Positions 52,144 through 61,520 of a stretch of DNA of 64,000 nt are shown one piece after another. The first letter of the stretch is position 1. The number at the start of each line of letters is the position of its first letter. The stretch lies in NCBI GenBank assembly GCA_947588605.1, contig CANPYK010000009.1:1-64000 (forward strand). Direction: 5' to 3'. The notes under the pieces are model-generated. The model searched no databases. It saw only the letters and a program-made list of their open reading frames with translations, and was not told the origin of the DNA. The translations under genes and the position numbers were made by a program. Source of the stretch: an uncultured Oscillospiraceae bacterium (GTDB lineage Bacteria > Bacillota > Clostridia > Oscillospirales > Oscillospiraceae).

Positions 52144-52170
52144 CGTCGTCGCGAAAGTCGCGATGGCTCA

Positions 52171-52207
52171 AAAAGAGGCGGGAGCCAATGGCTCCCGCCT
52201 CTTTTTT
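52171..52207 (+). terminator. Terminator of the second tRNA cluster
   Basis: AAAAGAGGCGGGAGCC and GGCTCCCGCCTCTTTT pair perfectly around AATG-type loop, followed by T residues. Confidence 0.92.
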
Positions 52208-52307
52208 CGCTCGCTGACTTTGCTCCGACGTTCAAAACGCGACCCGCTGCACTGGGCTCGCGTTTTGTTGGCGGGCTTCTTTCTGTCGTAGTCGAGTAGA
52301 GGGCTTT

Positions 52308-52565
52308 TTACTGCCCCTTGTATTTCTTCCTTGTGGCCAGGCCGCCGCGGATGTGGCGTTGGGATTTGTTGAAGTCCAGGACGGACTTTACCTGTTGGTA
52401 CAGTGTGTCATCCACGCGCTCCAGGCGCTCGCTGAGGTCCTTGTGGACGGTGCTTTTGGACACGCCGAAGTGTTTGGCGGCGGCGCGGACGGTGGCGCGG
52501 GTGTCTATGATGTAGTGGGCCAGCTCGACGGCCCGGTCCTCGATGTTTGATCTCAAGTTCACCAC
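52308..52565 (-). CDS. spoIIID: Sporulation transcription factor SpoIIID
   Basis: About 85 aa. The helix-turn-helix ATVRAAAKHFGVSKSTVHKD followed by LSERL and the C-terminal KSQRHIRGGLATRKKYKG are the SpoIIID hallmarks. In Bacillus it switches mother-cell genes between sigma-E and sigma-K phases. The start is one of two adjacent GTG codons (52565 or 52562); GGGAG touches the first, so the second may be the real one. It is close in length to the Bacillus protein (about 93 aa). Confidence 0.95.
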   Translation of the reverse strand: MVNLRSNIEDRAVELAHYIIDTRATVRAAAKHFGVSKSTVHKDLSERLERVDDTLYQQVKSVLDFNKSQRHIRGGLATRKKYKGQ

Positions 52566-52619
52566 TCCCGAAAATGCACTGAACAGTAAACTGTATGTGC
52601 CGGGAGAGGCGATTATTCA

Positions 52620-53024
52620 TCAGATGATGCCCCACTCGCGGGCCTGGAGGTGGAGGAGCTCGGTGAAGTCGTGGTCGTAGGGGTACTCCTCGGAGATGTG
52701 GTAGATCTGCTGGCTCAGGTCGGAGATATCCAGAAGGTAACTGCCGGATATCGTCTCCCGGTCCTCAGCTTCCAGCTTGTATCTGGCGACCAGGAGGACG
52801 TGTTCGCCGTAATCGTGGAGGACCTCCGTCTCCACCGTGGGGACATAGCCCTGGGTCTCCTCGGTCACAAGGGTCGTCACGTATTTCACGGCCCGGTCGC
52901 GCTCACGCTCCTTGTCCCGGTGGGTGAGGGTGATGAACACGCCCACCGTCACGGCGAGGGCGAGCACAAGGGCGATGATGAGCCACCCGGCCCAGCCCCG
53001 GCGGGATGAAAGCTTGCTTTTCAT
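52620..53024 (-). CDS. Membrane-anchored protein of unknown function, 134 aa
   Basis: The ATG follows GAGAGGGGGC on the minus strand. The N-terminal helix (GWAGWLIIALVLALAVTVGV) is followed by a charged segment (THRDKERERDRAVKYVTTLV) and a compact extracytoplasmic domain (EVLHDYGEHVLLVARYKLEA, GSYLLDISDLSQQIYHI). The longer open frame that runs antisense through pcrA is not real. It is divergent from pcrA and upstream of spoIIID on the same strand, so it may be expressed with it. No family recognised. Confidence 0.7.
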   Translation of the reverse strand: MKSKLSSRRGWAGWLIIALVLALAVTVGVFITLTHRDKERERDRAVKYVTTLVTEETQGYVPTVETEVLHDYGEHVLLVARYKLEAEDRETISGSYLLDISDLSQQIYHISEEYPYDHDFTELLHLQAREWGII

Positions 53025-53090
53025 GGGAAAGCCCCCTCTCTTTTCTTCACTATACACGAAAAGACAGGAAAATACAAGGGTGAAATTTAT

Positions 53091-53119
53091 TTGAATCCGT
53101 CGGGCCCTTGTGATATAAT
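53091..53119 (+). promoter_or_regulatory. Promoter of the pcrA-like gene
   Basis: TTGAAT (53091-53096) and TATAAT (53114-53119), 17 bases apart, 22 bases before the start codon. Confidence 0.8.
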
Positions 53120-53141
53120 GGATAAAAACGGAGGTGGGGAT

Positions 53142-55298
53142 ATGTCCGAGCTTTTGGCGGGCCTGAACCGGGCGCAGCGGGAGGCGGTGACGGCGACGGA
53201 GGGGCCGGTGCGGGTCATCGCCGGGGCGGGGTCCGGGAAGACGAGAGCCCTGACCCACCGATTCGCGTATCTGGTGAACGAGCTGGGCATCCTGCCCTCC
53301 AACATCCTGTGCGTCACCTTTACCAACAAGGCCGCCTCCGAGATGCGCCAGCGCATCCACAACCTCACCGGCGACGACGACACGGGGCACATCAGCACCT
53401 TCCACGGCTTTTGCGTCACGGTGCTGCAGGAGGACATCAGCGCCGTGGGGTATCCCAAGAGCTTCCTGGTGCTGGACAACGCGGACATCAACCAGATGCT
53501 CCAGATCATCTACGAGGAGCGGGGCCTCACCCTCCGGGACATGACCTTCGCCAATGCCCGGGACATGATCGAGATCCAGAAGCTCTTCAAGCGCCCGGAC
53601 TACTACGAGGACATGCTCAGCCTCTCCCTGGACGGCCTTAAGGAGAAGTACGACACCGCCACGTCCGCCCAGGACATCATCTTCTACGGCTACCTCTACC
53701 AGGAGAAGAAGTGCTTCGCCCTGGATTATAACGACCTCATCAAGTTCACGCTCTACATCTTCCGGGAGCACGGGGACCTGAGGCTCAAGTGGCAAAAGAG
53801 GCTTGAGTACATCATGATCGACGAGTTCCAGGACATCGACTCCCTCCAGTACGAGCTCATGGAGGTGCTGGCGGGCTACCACAAGAACCTCTTCATCGTG
53901 GGGGACCCGGACCAGACCATCTACACCTGGCGGGGCGCGGACGTCCGGTATCTCCTGGACTTCGACAAGAAATACCCCGGCGCGCGGACCGTCCTCATGA
54001 CGGAAAATTACCGCTCTACCCCGGAAATTCTCGCCTGCGCCAACTCCCTCATCGACAAAAATACCGCCCGCGTGAAGAAGGACCTGACGGCGGCGCTTCC
54101 CTCCGGCCCCGGCGTGCTGGTCCACTGCGCCAAGACAAGCGAGGAGGAGGCCGCCTGGATGGCGGGGGAGATGACGCGGCTCCACGAGGAGGAGGGCACG
54201 CCCTACCGGGACATGGCGGTCCTCTACCGCTCCCATTTCGTGACCCGGCCCATCGAGGAGGTCCTCCAGCGGGCCCGTATCCCCTATGCCATCTACAGCG
54301 GCGTGCAGTTTTTCGACCGGCGGGAGATCAAGGACGCGCTTTCTTACCTGCGCATGGCGGCCTACCAGGACGACCTCTCCTTCCTGCGGGTGTGCAACAC
54401 GCCCAAGCGGGACCTGGGCCGGCGGCGGCTGGAGTTTTTGCGGCAGTACGCCGCCGAGCACGGCTGCTCCCTCTACGCCGCGCTGAGGGCCAATCTGGAT
54501 CAGGAGCTCATCAAGCCCACGAAGGCGCGGCAGTTCGTCTCCCTCATCGACGCCTACGCCGTCCAGTGCGGGGCGCGGCCCGTCTCGGAGCTGCTGTCCG
54601 CCATCCTCAACGACTCCGGCTACGAGCGGATGCTGCGGACCGAGGGAAGCCAGGAGCGCCTGGATAACCTGGCGGAGCTCAAGCAGTCGGTCTACGACTT
54701 CGAGGTCACCGGCGGGGAGGAGGGGACGCTGGAGAGCTACCTTGCCCACATCGCCCTCTTCACCAACCAGGACGCCGGGGACAGCGGGGACAAGGTGAAG
54801 CTCATGACCGTCCACGCCGCCAAGGGGCTGGAGTTCCCTTACGTCTTCCTGGCGGCCATGAACGAGGGGATCTTCCCCTCCAAGAAGACCAACACCCGGC
54901 CCAAGATGGAGGAGGAGCGCAGGCTTGCCTTCGTGGCGGTGACGCGGGCGGAAAAGCGGCTCTATCTCACCGAGGCCGAGGGGCGCAACCTGGACGGCTC
55001 GCCCCGGTATCCCTCCCGCTTCGTGCTGGATATCGCGCCGGAGCTCCTCACCTACACCCAGCCTCCCAGGGAGGGGCTCATCCGGGAGGCCAGGGAGTAC
55101 ATCCGCGCCGGGGAGGCGCGGCTTTCCGACGGACAGGCCCCCACGGGCCTTCCCGTGGGCGTCCGGGTCCGCCACGCCGTCTTCGGCGAGGGGACCGTCA
55201 CCGGCGCGGACAGCGAGCGGGGAGCCAACATTATCAAATTTGACGGAATCGACACCCCCAGAGCCATTGCCTTTCGTGCGAAACTTGAAATTCTATAA
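53142..55298 (+). CDS. pcrA: UvrD/PcrA-type DNA helicase
   Basis: 718 aa from the ATG after GGAGGTGGGGAT. Superfamily 1A helicase motifs in order: RVIAGAGSGKTRALTHR (Walker A), MIDEFQDIDSLQYELM, VGDPDQTIYTWRGADVRYLL, LMTENYRSTPEI, LMTVHAAKGLEFPYVFLAAM and VAVTRAEKRLYLTEAEGR. The C-terminal Tudor-like tail (VRHAVFGEGTVTGADSE) is the RNA-polymerase-binding element typical of PcrA/UvrD. It is a 3'-to-5' helicase for repair and for removing RecA or polymerase blocks. No uvrD paralogue or ligA lies next to it. Confidence 0.95.
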   Translation: MSELLAGLNRAQREAVTATEGPVRVIAGAGSGKTRALTHRFAYLVNELGILPSNILCVTFTNKAASEMRQRIHNLTGDDDTGHISTFHGFCVTVLQEDISAVGYPKSFLVLDNADINQMLQIIYEERGLTLRDMTFANARDMIEIQKLFKRPDYYEDMLSLSLDGLKEKYDTATSAQDIIFYGYLYQEKKCFALDYNDLIKFTLYIFREHGDLRLKWQKRLEYIMIDEFQDIDSLQYELMEVLAGYHKNLFIVGDPDQTIYTWRGADVRYLLDFDKKYPGARTVLMTENYRSTPEILACANSLIDKNTARVKKDLTAALPSGPGVLVHCAKTSEEEAAWMAGEMTRLHEEEGTPYRDMAVLYRSHFVTRPIEEVLQRARIPYAIYSGVQFFDRREIKDALSYLRMAAYQDDLSFLRVCNTPKRDLGRRRLEFLRQYAAEHGCSLYAALRANLDQELIKPTKARQFVSLIDAYAVQCGARPVSELLSAILNDSGYERMLRTEGSQERLDNLAELKQSVYDFEVTGGEEGTLESYLAHIALFTNQDAGDSGDKVKLMTVHAAKGLEFPYVFLAAMNEGIFPSKKTNTRPKMEEERRLAFVAVTRAEKRLYLTEAEGRNLDGSPRYPSRFVLDIAPELLTYTQPPREGLIREAREYIRAGEARLSDGQAPTGLPVGVRVRHAVFGEGTVTGADSERGANIIKFDGIDTPRAIAFRAKLEIL

Positions 55299-55403
55299 AA
55301 AGTTGGGAAAAGGGGTGGATTTTTTCAAAAGCGGTGCTATAATACTGATTTGGAAAGCGAATCAGTATCATGTGAGACAGTTTTAGTGAGAGGGACGACC
55401 ATC

Positions 55404-56432
55404 ATGATCACATCGGATATCTATGGAAAGCTCCGGGACGGCCGCGAGGTCCGCAGGTTCACCATCGCCAACAAAAAGGGCGAGTACGTCCAGATCATCG
55501 AGTACGGCGCGATCCTCCACTCCGTCGTGGTGCAGGACCGCACCGGCGCGCTGGACGACGTGTGCCTGGGGTGTGCCAGCGGCGAGCGCATCGAGGACTT
55601 CGGCAGGGCCGGGCGCGTCATCGGCCGGGTGGCCAACCGCATCAAGCGGGGCAAATTCTCCATCGGGGGGAAGGAATTCAAGCTCGTCTGCAACGAGGGG
55701 AAGAACTTCCTCCACGGCGCGGGGGACGACTACGGCAAGAAGCTCTGGACCGGCCACATCGAGGGCGAGAGCGTGGTCCTGGACTACTTCGACGACTCCA
55801 CCGTGGGCTTCGAGTGCGGCGCCCAGGCCAGGGTGCGCTACAGCTTTGACGATTTTTCGCGCCTGACCATCGAGTATGAGTTCACCGCCCAGGGCGACAC
55901 GATCTTCAACCCCACCAACCACGCCTACTTCGACCTGTCCGGCACCGGCGACATCCGGGATCACGACCTGTGGATCGGCGCGTCCAACCGGGTCCACCGG
56001 GACGCGGAGGGCATCCCCGACGGCGGCCTCGTGCCCGTGCGGGGCACGGCGGCGGACTTTACGTACCTCCGGTGCATCCGCGAGGCCATGAAGTACGGCG
56101 GGGACTACTTCGGCGACGGCCCCGTGAGCTACGACGAATTTTACCTCCTCGATAAGCAGGAGTCCGGCAAGCCCGTGGCGGACCTCTACAGCTACAACGT
56201 GGGCCGCGGGATGCGGACCTACACCGACATGCCCGCCATGGTGCTCTACACCGACCCCGGCACGAAGGTCGAGACGGGCAAATTTGGCCGGGAGCTGGGC
56301 GCGTACTGCGGCCTTTGCCTGGAGACGGGCTTCGTCCCCAACGCCGTGAACCTTCCCGAGTTCGCCTCCCCCGTCTTCCTCCAGGGCGCGACCCTGAAAT
56401 CCACCACGGTGTACGAGTTCTATACACGGTAA
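55404..56432 (+). CDS. Aldose 1-epimerase (mutarotase) family
   Basis: 342 aa from the ATG after GAGAGGGACGACC. Family signatures: GRVIGRVANRIKRGKFSIGG, NFLHGAGDDYGKKLW (catalytic His), NPTNHAYFDLSGTGD (second His and substrate Asp), and GLCLETGFVPNAVNLPEF (catalytic Glu). It interconverts alpha and beta anomers of hexoses; the substrate range cannot be told. TATAAT lies at 55338-55343. It is a single gene with its own promoter and terminator, not in a galactose operon. Confidence 0.92.
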   Translation: MITSDIYGKLRDGREVRRFTIANKKGEYVQIIEYGAILHSVVVQDRTGALDDVCLGCASGERIEDFGRAGRVIGRVANRIKRGKFSIGGKEFKLVCNEGKNFLHGAGDDYGKKLWTGHIEGESVVLDYFDDSTVGFECGAQARVRYSFDDFSRLTIEYEFTAQGDTIFNPTNHAYFDLSGTGDIRDHDLWIGASNRVHRDAEGIPDGGLVPVRGTAADFTYLRCIREAMKYGGDYFGDGPVSYDEFYLLDKQESGKPVADLYSYNVGRGMRTYTDMPAMVLYTDPGTKVETGKFGRELGAYCGLCLETGFVPNAVNLPEFASPVFLQGATLKSTTVYEFYTR

Positions 56433-56452
56433 ACCGGCTTTCAAAAAACGGA

Positions 56453-56484
56453 CCCGCCGCGCGAAAAGCGCGGCGGATTTTTTT
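56453..56484 (+). terminator. Rho-independent terminator
   Basis: CCGCCGCGC and GCGCGGCGG pair around GAAAA, followed by ATTTTTTTG. Confidence 0.92.
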
Positions 56485-56495
56485 GTCAAAATTCC

Positions 56496-56524
56496 TTGAC
56501 AAATCCATATTGAAATGATATTAT
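56496..56524 (+). promoter_or_regulatory. Promoter of the SPFH cassette
   Basis: TTGACA (56496-56501) matches consensus; TATTAT (56519-56524) lies 17 bases on, about 30 bases before the ATG. Confidence 0.88.
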
Positions 56525-56557
56525 TTTAATATCACGAAAAATAAGGGAGGGTTACCT

Positions 56558-57574
56558 GTGAAAACAGACATCAAAGAAAAAGAGCTCCATCCCAAGTCCG
56601 GCGGGCTTGTGCTGCTCCTGCTCATTTTAGGGTTCCTGGCGGGGACGGCGCTGTTCATCGTAGGGATCGTGTTGGTGGGCTGGGGAGAAATTATTGGGCT
56701 CATCATGGCCATCCCCGGCATCCTGTGCGGGTGGATTCTCTGCCCCGTGCTCCTGGCGGGCTTGAAGATCGTGAAGCCCAACGAGGCCCGGGTCTTCACA
56801 CTGTTCGGCAAGTACTACGGTACGGTGAAGGAGAGCGGGTTTTATTATGTAAACCCCTTCGTCACCTCCTTCAGCCCCACTTATAACGCGGCCCTCAGCG
56901 CCGCTCAGGCCAAATCCAAGGAGATGCAGGCCGAGGGCAAGACTGCCGTGGTCTCCGTGGGCGTGGGCAAGGGCATTTCCCTCAAGACCCAGACCCTGGA
57001 CAACCGCCGCCAGAAGGTCAACGACGTGCTGGGCAACCCCATCATCATCGGCGCGGTGGTCATCTGGCACGTGGAGAACCCGACGCTGGCGGCTTTCGCG
57101 GTGGAGAACTACCAGGAATTTTTGAACATCCAGACCGACTCCACCATCCGCAACATCGCGCGGCTCTACCCCTACGACGTCTTTGACGACGACGATGACG
57201 ACGACGGCGTGAAGGAGAAGACCTTGCGCAGCTCCGCCATTGAGATCGCCGACATGATGCGCGAGGAGCTGCAAAAGCGCGTCACCGCCGCGGGCCTTGC
57301 CATCGAGGAGGTCCGCATCACCCACCTTGCCTACGCCGAGGAGATCGCCGCCGCCATGCTCCAGCGCCAGCAGGCCGTGGCCATCATCGCCGCGCGGCAG
57401 AAGATCGTGGACGGCGCCGTGGGCATGGTGAAAATGGCCATCGACCGGCTCAACGAGGACGAGGTCGTCAATCTCGACGAGGAGCGCAAGGCCGCCATGG
57501 TGTCCAACCTCCTGGTGGTCCTGTGCGGCAACAAGGACGCCCAGCCCATTGTCAACTCCGGGAGCATCTACTGA
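56558..57574 (+). CDS. SPFH/band-7-domain membrane protein
   Basis: 338 aa. Two membrane helices at the N terminus ([37 protein letters not shown]). A band-7 domain follows ([48 protein letters not shown]) and a helical tail ([20 protein letters not shown]). An unusual run of seven Asp occurs in the middle of the domain (near residue 208-215). SPFH proteins form membrane microdomain scaffolds or cages with partner proteins. The stop overlaps the start of the RHH gene by one base. Confidence 0.92.
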   Translation: MKTDIKEKELHPKSGGLVLLLLILGFLAGTALFIVGIVLVGWGEIIGLIMAIPGILCGWILCPVLLAGLKIVKPNEARVFTLFGKYYGTVKESGFYYVNPFVTSFSPTYNAALSAAQAKSKEMQAEGKTAVVSVGVGKGISLKTQTLDNRRQKVNDVLGNPIIIGAVVIWHVENPTLAAFAVENYQEFLNIQTDSTIRNIARLYPYDVFDDDDDDDGVKEKTLRSSAIEIADMMREELQKRVTAAGLAIEEVRITHLAYAEEIAAAMLQRQQAVAIIAARQKIVDGAVGMVKMAIDRLNEDEVVNLDEERKAAMVSNLLVVLCGNKDAQPIVNSGSIY

Positions 57575-57810
57575 TGGACCCCGAGAACCGTGAAAAAGCC
57601 CTGCGGGAGCGCTTAGAGCGCATCGACGCCCTGGAGCGGGAGCTGAAGGCCAAGGAGAGCGCCAAAAAGCAGGTGCCCCTGCGCCTTTCCAGCACCCTCT
57701 GGACGGAGATCGCCGCCTGGGCCGAGGAGGACTTCCGCTCCATCAACGGGCAGATCGAGTATATCCTGACGGAGGCGGTGAAGAAGCGGAAGGGGAGGGG
57801 AGGACCGTGA
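57574..57810 (+). CDS. Arc/MetJ-type ribbon-helix-helix protein
   Basis: 78 aa. The first 30 residues are a charged helix (ENREKALRERLERIDALERE); the rest is an RHH fold (KQVPLRLSSTLWTEIAAWAE, EDFRSINGQIEYILTEAV), the pattern of Arc-like DNA-binding dimers. The sequence after the ribbon matches the group often encoded next to band-7 genes. It may autoregulate the cassette or interact with the SPFH protein. Its ATG shares a base with the previous stop, so it is coupled. Confidence 0.8.
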   Translation: MDPENREKALRERLERIDALERELKAKESAKKQVPLRLSSTLWTEIAAWAEEDFRSINGQIEYILTEAVKKRKGRGGP

Positions 57811-58031
57811 GAGCGCACAGGCGAAAAATGGTGGGCCCCATCGTGGCGGCGGGCTTGGTGATCCTCTATTACATCGTTTATTTTATCCTCCTGATCACAC
57901 TGCTGGAGGGCGTCTGGCGGGTGGTGCTGGGCGTTGTGCCCCTGGCTTTCGCGGCCCTGACAGCCTGGGTGTGCGTGGAGAGAATCAAAGAAATAAGGAG
58001 CGGTGAAGAAGATGATCTTAGTCAATACTGA
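57807..58031 (+). CDS. Small membrane protein, two helices
   Basis: 74 aa, GTG start after GGGGAGGGGAGGACC and overlapping the RHH gene by 4 bases. Two membrane helices (IVAAGLVILYYIVYFILLIT and VVLGVVPLAFAALTAWVCVE) are joined by a short loop, with an acidic tail (IKEIRSGEEDDLSQY). No family is assigned. Its place in an overlapping operon with an SPFH protein suggests it is a membrane partner. Confidence 0.75.
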   Translation: MRAHRRKMVGPIVAAGLVILYYIVYFILLITLLEGVWRVVLGVVPLAFAALTAWVCVERIKEIRSGEEDDLSQY

Positions 58032-58323
58032 GTACATCAGCGGCAAAAATCTGGAGATGCTGGGCCTTGTCAAGGGGAGCACCATCCAGACGAAAAACAT
58101 CGGGAGGGACATCTCCCAGAGCTTCAAGACCCTGGTGGGCGGGGAGCTCAAGGCGTACACCGAGATGATGAACGACGCCCGCGCCCTGGCCACCAAGCGC
58201 ATGGTGGCGGAGGCCGAGTCCCTGGGCGCCGACGCCATCGTCAACATCCGCTACGCCTCCTCCGCCGTCATGCAGGGCGCCGCCGAGGTCATCGCCTACG
58301 GCACGGCGGTGAGGTTCGTGTAA
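58012..58323 (+). CDS. YbjQ-family (DUF74) heavy-metal-binding-domain protein
   Basis: 103 aa from the ATG at MILVNTEYISGKNLEMLG (11 bases after AAGGAG); an earlier GTG is only 2 bases from that site. Family features: VKGSTIQTKNIGRDISQSFK, VGGELKAYTEMMNDARALAT, ADAIVNIRYASSAVMQGAAE. YbjQ proteins form pentamers and are of unproven function. The overlap of 20 bases with the membrane-protein gene shows tight coupling. Last of the cassette. Confidence 0.9.
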   Translation: MILVNTEYISGKNLEMLGLVKGSTIQTKNIGRDISQSFKTLVGGELKAYTEMMNDARALATKRMVAEAESLGADAIVNIRYASSAVMQGAAEVIAYGTAVRFV

Positions 58324-59360
58324 AAAGAGGGCGGCACGGGCGGAGGGAAAAAGGTTGCGGCTTCGCCGCAGGTTTTGATTCCCCACCCGCCCGCCCCCGC
58401 CGCCGCGAAAACGGCTTGCAATCTTCGCCGTAGGGGTCGCCCTCTGGGCGACCCGCGTATCGACCATTGACCCGTCCCGAACACCGCCGTACGGGCCGCA
58501 TCTCCGCGCTAAGAGCCGCCGCTGCGCGGCGGTTGCGCTCGTGATGCGCGCCTGCGGGCGCAGGCCCACAGCGGCCCTGCCCCGGTTGACCACCAATTTC
58601 CGTTTCATCGGAACCGTTCCCGTCACGCAACGTGGCACGGGCGGGTTTAGAACCCGCCCCTACGGGGAATATGGAAGGTTATCCCATTCAACCAACATTG
58701 AAGGTTATCGAAACGCGGGTCGCCGAGGACGGCGACCCCTACGGCGTTTATCGGGGGCAATCCGAAACCTGCAACGGGGGCCGCCGTAGGCGCTGCGCCC
58801 GCAGGCGCGCATCACGAGCGCAACCGCCGCGCAGCGGCGGCTCTTAGCGCGGAGATGCGGCCCGTACGGCGTTGATTGAACGCAATTTAAAACTGTAGGG
58901 GCGGGTTCTAAACCCGCCCGTCCCCCGTCCCCGCCGCGCGGGCAAATCCAAAACTGCGGCGCAGCCGCAACCTTTTTCGCCCCCTCCTCGTAGGAGGGGG
59001 GACAGGGGGGAAGCGAGCGTGGGATATGAGAGCGGTTCCGATGATCCGCACTCCCCCTGGGAGGGGTGGCCGAGCGAAGCGATGGCCGGGGTGGGTGCGT
59101 CTATCGAACCGCTCTAAACCCTCAACCTTCGATTCCTCAGTCGCTTCGCGACAGCTCGTCTCCGCGCTAAGAGCCGCCGCTGCGCGGCGGTTGCGCTCCG
59201 ACACGCGCCTGCGGGCGCAGCCTTTACGAAAGGGAGCCTCAAAAAGGTTGCGGCGCTTCGCGCCGCGATTATAAAAAATTGCGCCGCAAAGCGGCGCATC
59301 CTTTTTCGCCCCCTCCTCGTAGGAGGGGGGACAGGGGGGAAGCGAGCGTGGGATGTCGGA
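58324..59360. repeat. Gene-free mosaic of GC-rich dispersed repeats
   Basis: About 1 kb with no supported gene. It holds GGGTCGCCGAGGACGGCGACCC, CCGCCGCTGCGCGGCGG (58516, 58820, 59172), GGGCGGGTTTAGAACCCGCCC (58641), CCCCTCCTCGTAGGAGGGGG (58980, 59310) and TTATAAAAAATTGCGCCGC-type hairpins. The same building blocks are shuffled in the gaps at 34.4, 41.8, 51.2, 61.7 and 63.2 kb. Confidence 0.8.
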
Positions 59361-59366
59361 GCGGTA

Positions 59367-59894
59367 TCATTCCTCGCTCAACAGCTTCACCATCTTCTGG
59401 TACAGCTTCTCGGCGTTCTTATTAAAATTGGCCTCGATCTTCGCGGTCTGCTTTTCGTCGCCGGCGAGGAGCTGGAGGTCGAGGATGGGGCCGACGCCGT
59501 CGGACATGGTCAGGTGTACGGTGAAGCCGCCGCGGGAGCGGAGCTCGTGGGTGGCGCGGATCATGCCCCGGCGGCGCTGGACCTCCGCCAGGGCCGCGGC
59601 GGCCTTGTCGGCGCGGACGCGGACGGAGTAGGAGAGGGTGGATTCCATAGCCTCCCCGTTTTGCCGGCCCTTTTCGGTGACGGTATAGCCGGCGTCGCTC
59701 TTCTCGATGTGCTCCGTGCGCACCAGGTCCGCCACGCACTCGGAGAAGTCGAAGTACCCGATGCCGGAGTCGGCCAGGAGCGTGGTGTCCGTCAGCTCCT
59801 CCCAGGACGCGGCCTCCGGGAGGCGGCGGAGGATGTAGAGGATCAGGACCTTGAGGTCCATTTCCGTCTGAACAAAGCCCAATTGCCCTTCCAT
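59367..59894 (-). CDS. DUF4364-family regulator-like protein
   Basis: 175 aa. The N-terminal winged-helix-like half (EMDLKVLILYILRRLPEAAS, IGYFDFSECVADLVRTEHIE, YTVTEKGRQNGEAMESTL) and a beta-rich C-terminal half (GGFTVHLTMSDGVGPILDLQ) fit the DUF4364 family, found mainly in Clostridia. It is probably a DNA-binding regulator. The start follows AAGGGAGGGAAACCGC. It is divergent from the DUF3048 gene and separated from it by a consensus-like promoter. Confidence 0.85.
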   Translation of the reverse strand: MEGQLGFVQTEMDLKVLILYILRRLPEAASWEELTDTTLLADSGIGYFDFSECVADLVRTEHIEKSDAGYTVTEKGRQNGEAMESTLSYSVRVRADKAAAALAEVQRRRGMIRATHELRSRGGFTVHLTMSDGVGPILDLQLLAGDEKQTAKIEANFNKNAEKLYQKMVKLLSEE

Positions 59895-59969
59895 GCGGTT
59901 TCCCTCCCTTGCTTGATGGGCCCATTATACACGAAACGGTGATTTTTCTCAAGTGTTTTCTGTTATGAG

Positions 59970-59998
59970 TTGACATAACGGCAAAAATGATGTAAAAT
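59970..59998 (+). promoter_or_regulatory. Promoter of the DUF3048 gene
   Basis: TTGACA (59970-59975) and TAAAAT (59993-59998), 17 bases apart, about 40 bases before the ATG. Confidence 0.82.
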
Positions 59999-60040
59999 GG
60001 GACGATGTTCCTCAAAGCTTGCCACAAAGGAGGAAAAACC

Positions 60041-61471
60041 ATGGCAACCGGAAAGCATCAATCCTCTGGGAAGGGGATCGACATTCAAAAGATCGTGATC
60101 ATCGCCGCGGTCGCCGTCGCGGTCGTCGCGCTGGTGGTGCTGGCGGTGGTATTCATCAACGGCGGGGAGGAGGAGCCCCCCACCTCCGTGCCCTCGGGCA
60201 GCTTGGGCACGGTGCCTCCCGTCACCGCGCCGAAGGTCCAGGTGAGCGTGGTGGCCGCCGACGGGTCGGAGGCCAGGGACCTGGGCCTCATGGTGGGGGA
60301 CACCCGGGAGCTCACCGCCATCATCGTGCCCAACGACACCAAGGACACGCCGGCCTGGACCACCAGCGACGCGGCCGTCGTGAGCATCACGCCGGAGGCG
60401 GACGACGCCCGGAAGGCGCGGCTGGTGTGCGAGGGCGCGGGCAGCGCCGTCGTCACCGTCACCGTGGGCGAGGGTACATACGCGTTTACCGTGACGGTCC
60501 AGGAGGAGACCGCCCCCACGGAGCCCGAGGACACGACGCCCCCGGAGCCTGCGTACTTAAATCCCCTCACGGGCCTTGCCTCGGAGCGGGATCTGACGGA
60601 GGCCCGGCCCTATGCCGTGATGATCAACAACATCCGCAAGGCCACGCCCCAGGCGGGCATCACCAGGGCGGACATGATCTTTGAGATCCCCGTGGAGGGC
60701 AACATCACCCGCCTCATGGGCATCTACCAGGATCTGACCGGCCTTGACGTCATCGGGAGCGTCCGCAGCGCCCGGCCCTACTTCATCGACATCGCCCGGG
60801 GCTTTGACGCCGTCTACATCCACGCCGGCGGCAGTGACGACGCCTACGCCGCCCTGAAGAGCACCGGCATCACCCACATCGACGGCACCAACGGCACCAA
60901 CGCCACCTTCTTCCGGGATCAGGAGAGGGCGCAGACCATGGGCATGGAGCACAGCTGGATGCTGGACGTGCCCACCGTGGAGCCGTACCTCACCAAGCTG
61001 GGCGAGCGCCTCACCCACAACGACGGCTTCTCCGCCGGGTTCACCTTCGCGGAGACGGAGGGCCGGACGGGCGCCAGGGCCGAGAGGGCGGAGGCCAAGT
61101 TCAACAGCAGCAAGTCCACCTTCTTTGAGTACGACAGGACCACCGGCCTATACAAGGTCAGCCAGTACGACGCCCCCATGACCGACGAGAACACCGGCGA
61201 GCAGCTGGCCGTCCGGAACGTGGTGGCCCTGCGCGTCCGCGTTTCCCCCATCGCCGGCGACACCGAGGGCCGCCTCAGGGCCACCCTCACCGGCTCCGGC
61301 TCCGGCACGTACCTGGTGGACGGCGTCATGCAGACCATCAACTGGCTGCGCACCTCCGACGGCGCCCAGTTCACCTTCACCGACGAGGACGGAAACCCCC
61401 TTACCTTCGCCCCCGGCTCCACCTATTTCGCGATTCTCCCGATCTCTACGGGGAGCATACAGGTATCGTAA
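60041..61471 (+). CDS. DUF3048-domain membrane-anchored protein
   Basis: 476 aa from the ATG after AAGGAGGAAAAACC. Membrane helix at about 20-40 (VIIAAVAVAVVALVVLAVVF), then a BIG2-like domain (PAWTTSDAAVVSI ... AVVTVTVGEGTYAFTVTV). The DUF3048 domain starts near LNPLTGLASERD (YAVMINNIRKATPQAGITRA, DMIFEIPVEGNITRLMGIYQ, VRSARPYFIDIARGFDAVYI). This family includes Bacillus YerB and is outward-facing; its function is unproven. A longer start at 60005 lacks a ribosome site. It shares the Ig-like module with the protein at 50198. Confidence 0.9.
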   Translation: MATGKHQSSGKGIDIQKIVIIAAVAVAVVALVVLAVVFINGGEEEPPTSVPSGSLGTVPPVTAPKVQVSVVAADGSEARDLGLMVGDTRELTAIIVPNDTKDTPAWTTSDAAVVSITPEADDARKARLVCEGAGSAVVTVTVGEGTYAFTVTVQEETAPTEPEDTTPPEPAYLNPLTGLASERDLTEARPYAVMINNIRKATPQAGITRADMIFEIPVEGNITRLMGIYQDLTGLDVIGSVRSARPYFIDIARGFDAVYIHAGGSDDAYAALKSTGITHIDGTNGTNATFFRDQERAQTMGMEHSWMLDVPTVEPYLTKLGERLTHNDGFSAGFTFAETEGRTGARAERAEAKFNSSKSTFFEYDRTTGLYKVSQYDAPMTDENTGEQLAVRNVVALRVRVSPIAGDTEGRLRATLTGSGSGTYLVDGVMQTINWLRTSDGAQFTFTDEDGNPLTFAPGSTYFAILPISTGSIQVS

Positions 61472-61520
61472 AGCTGGCTTGAAAGGGCTTTGCCCTTTCA
61501 ATGCCACGGGAATACGTGCG

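Noticed and set aside
53025..55175. Long minus-strand open frame covering pcrA
   Set aside because: Antisense shadow of a GC-rich gene. Only the last 134 codons (52620-53024) have a ribosome site and a membrane-protein pattern.
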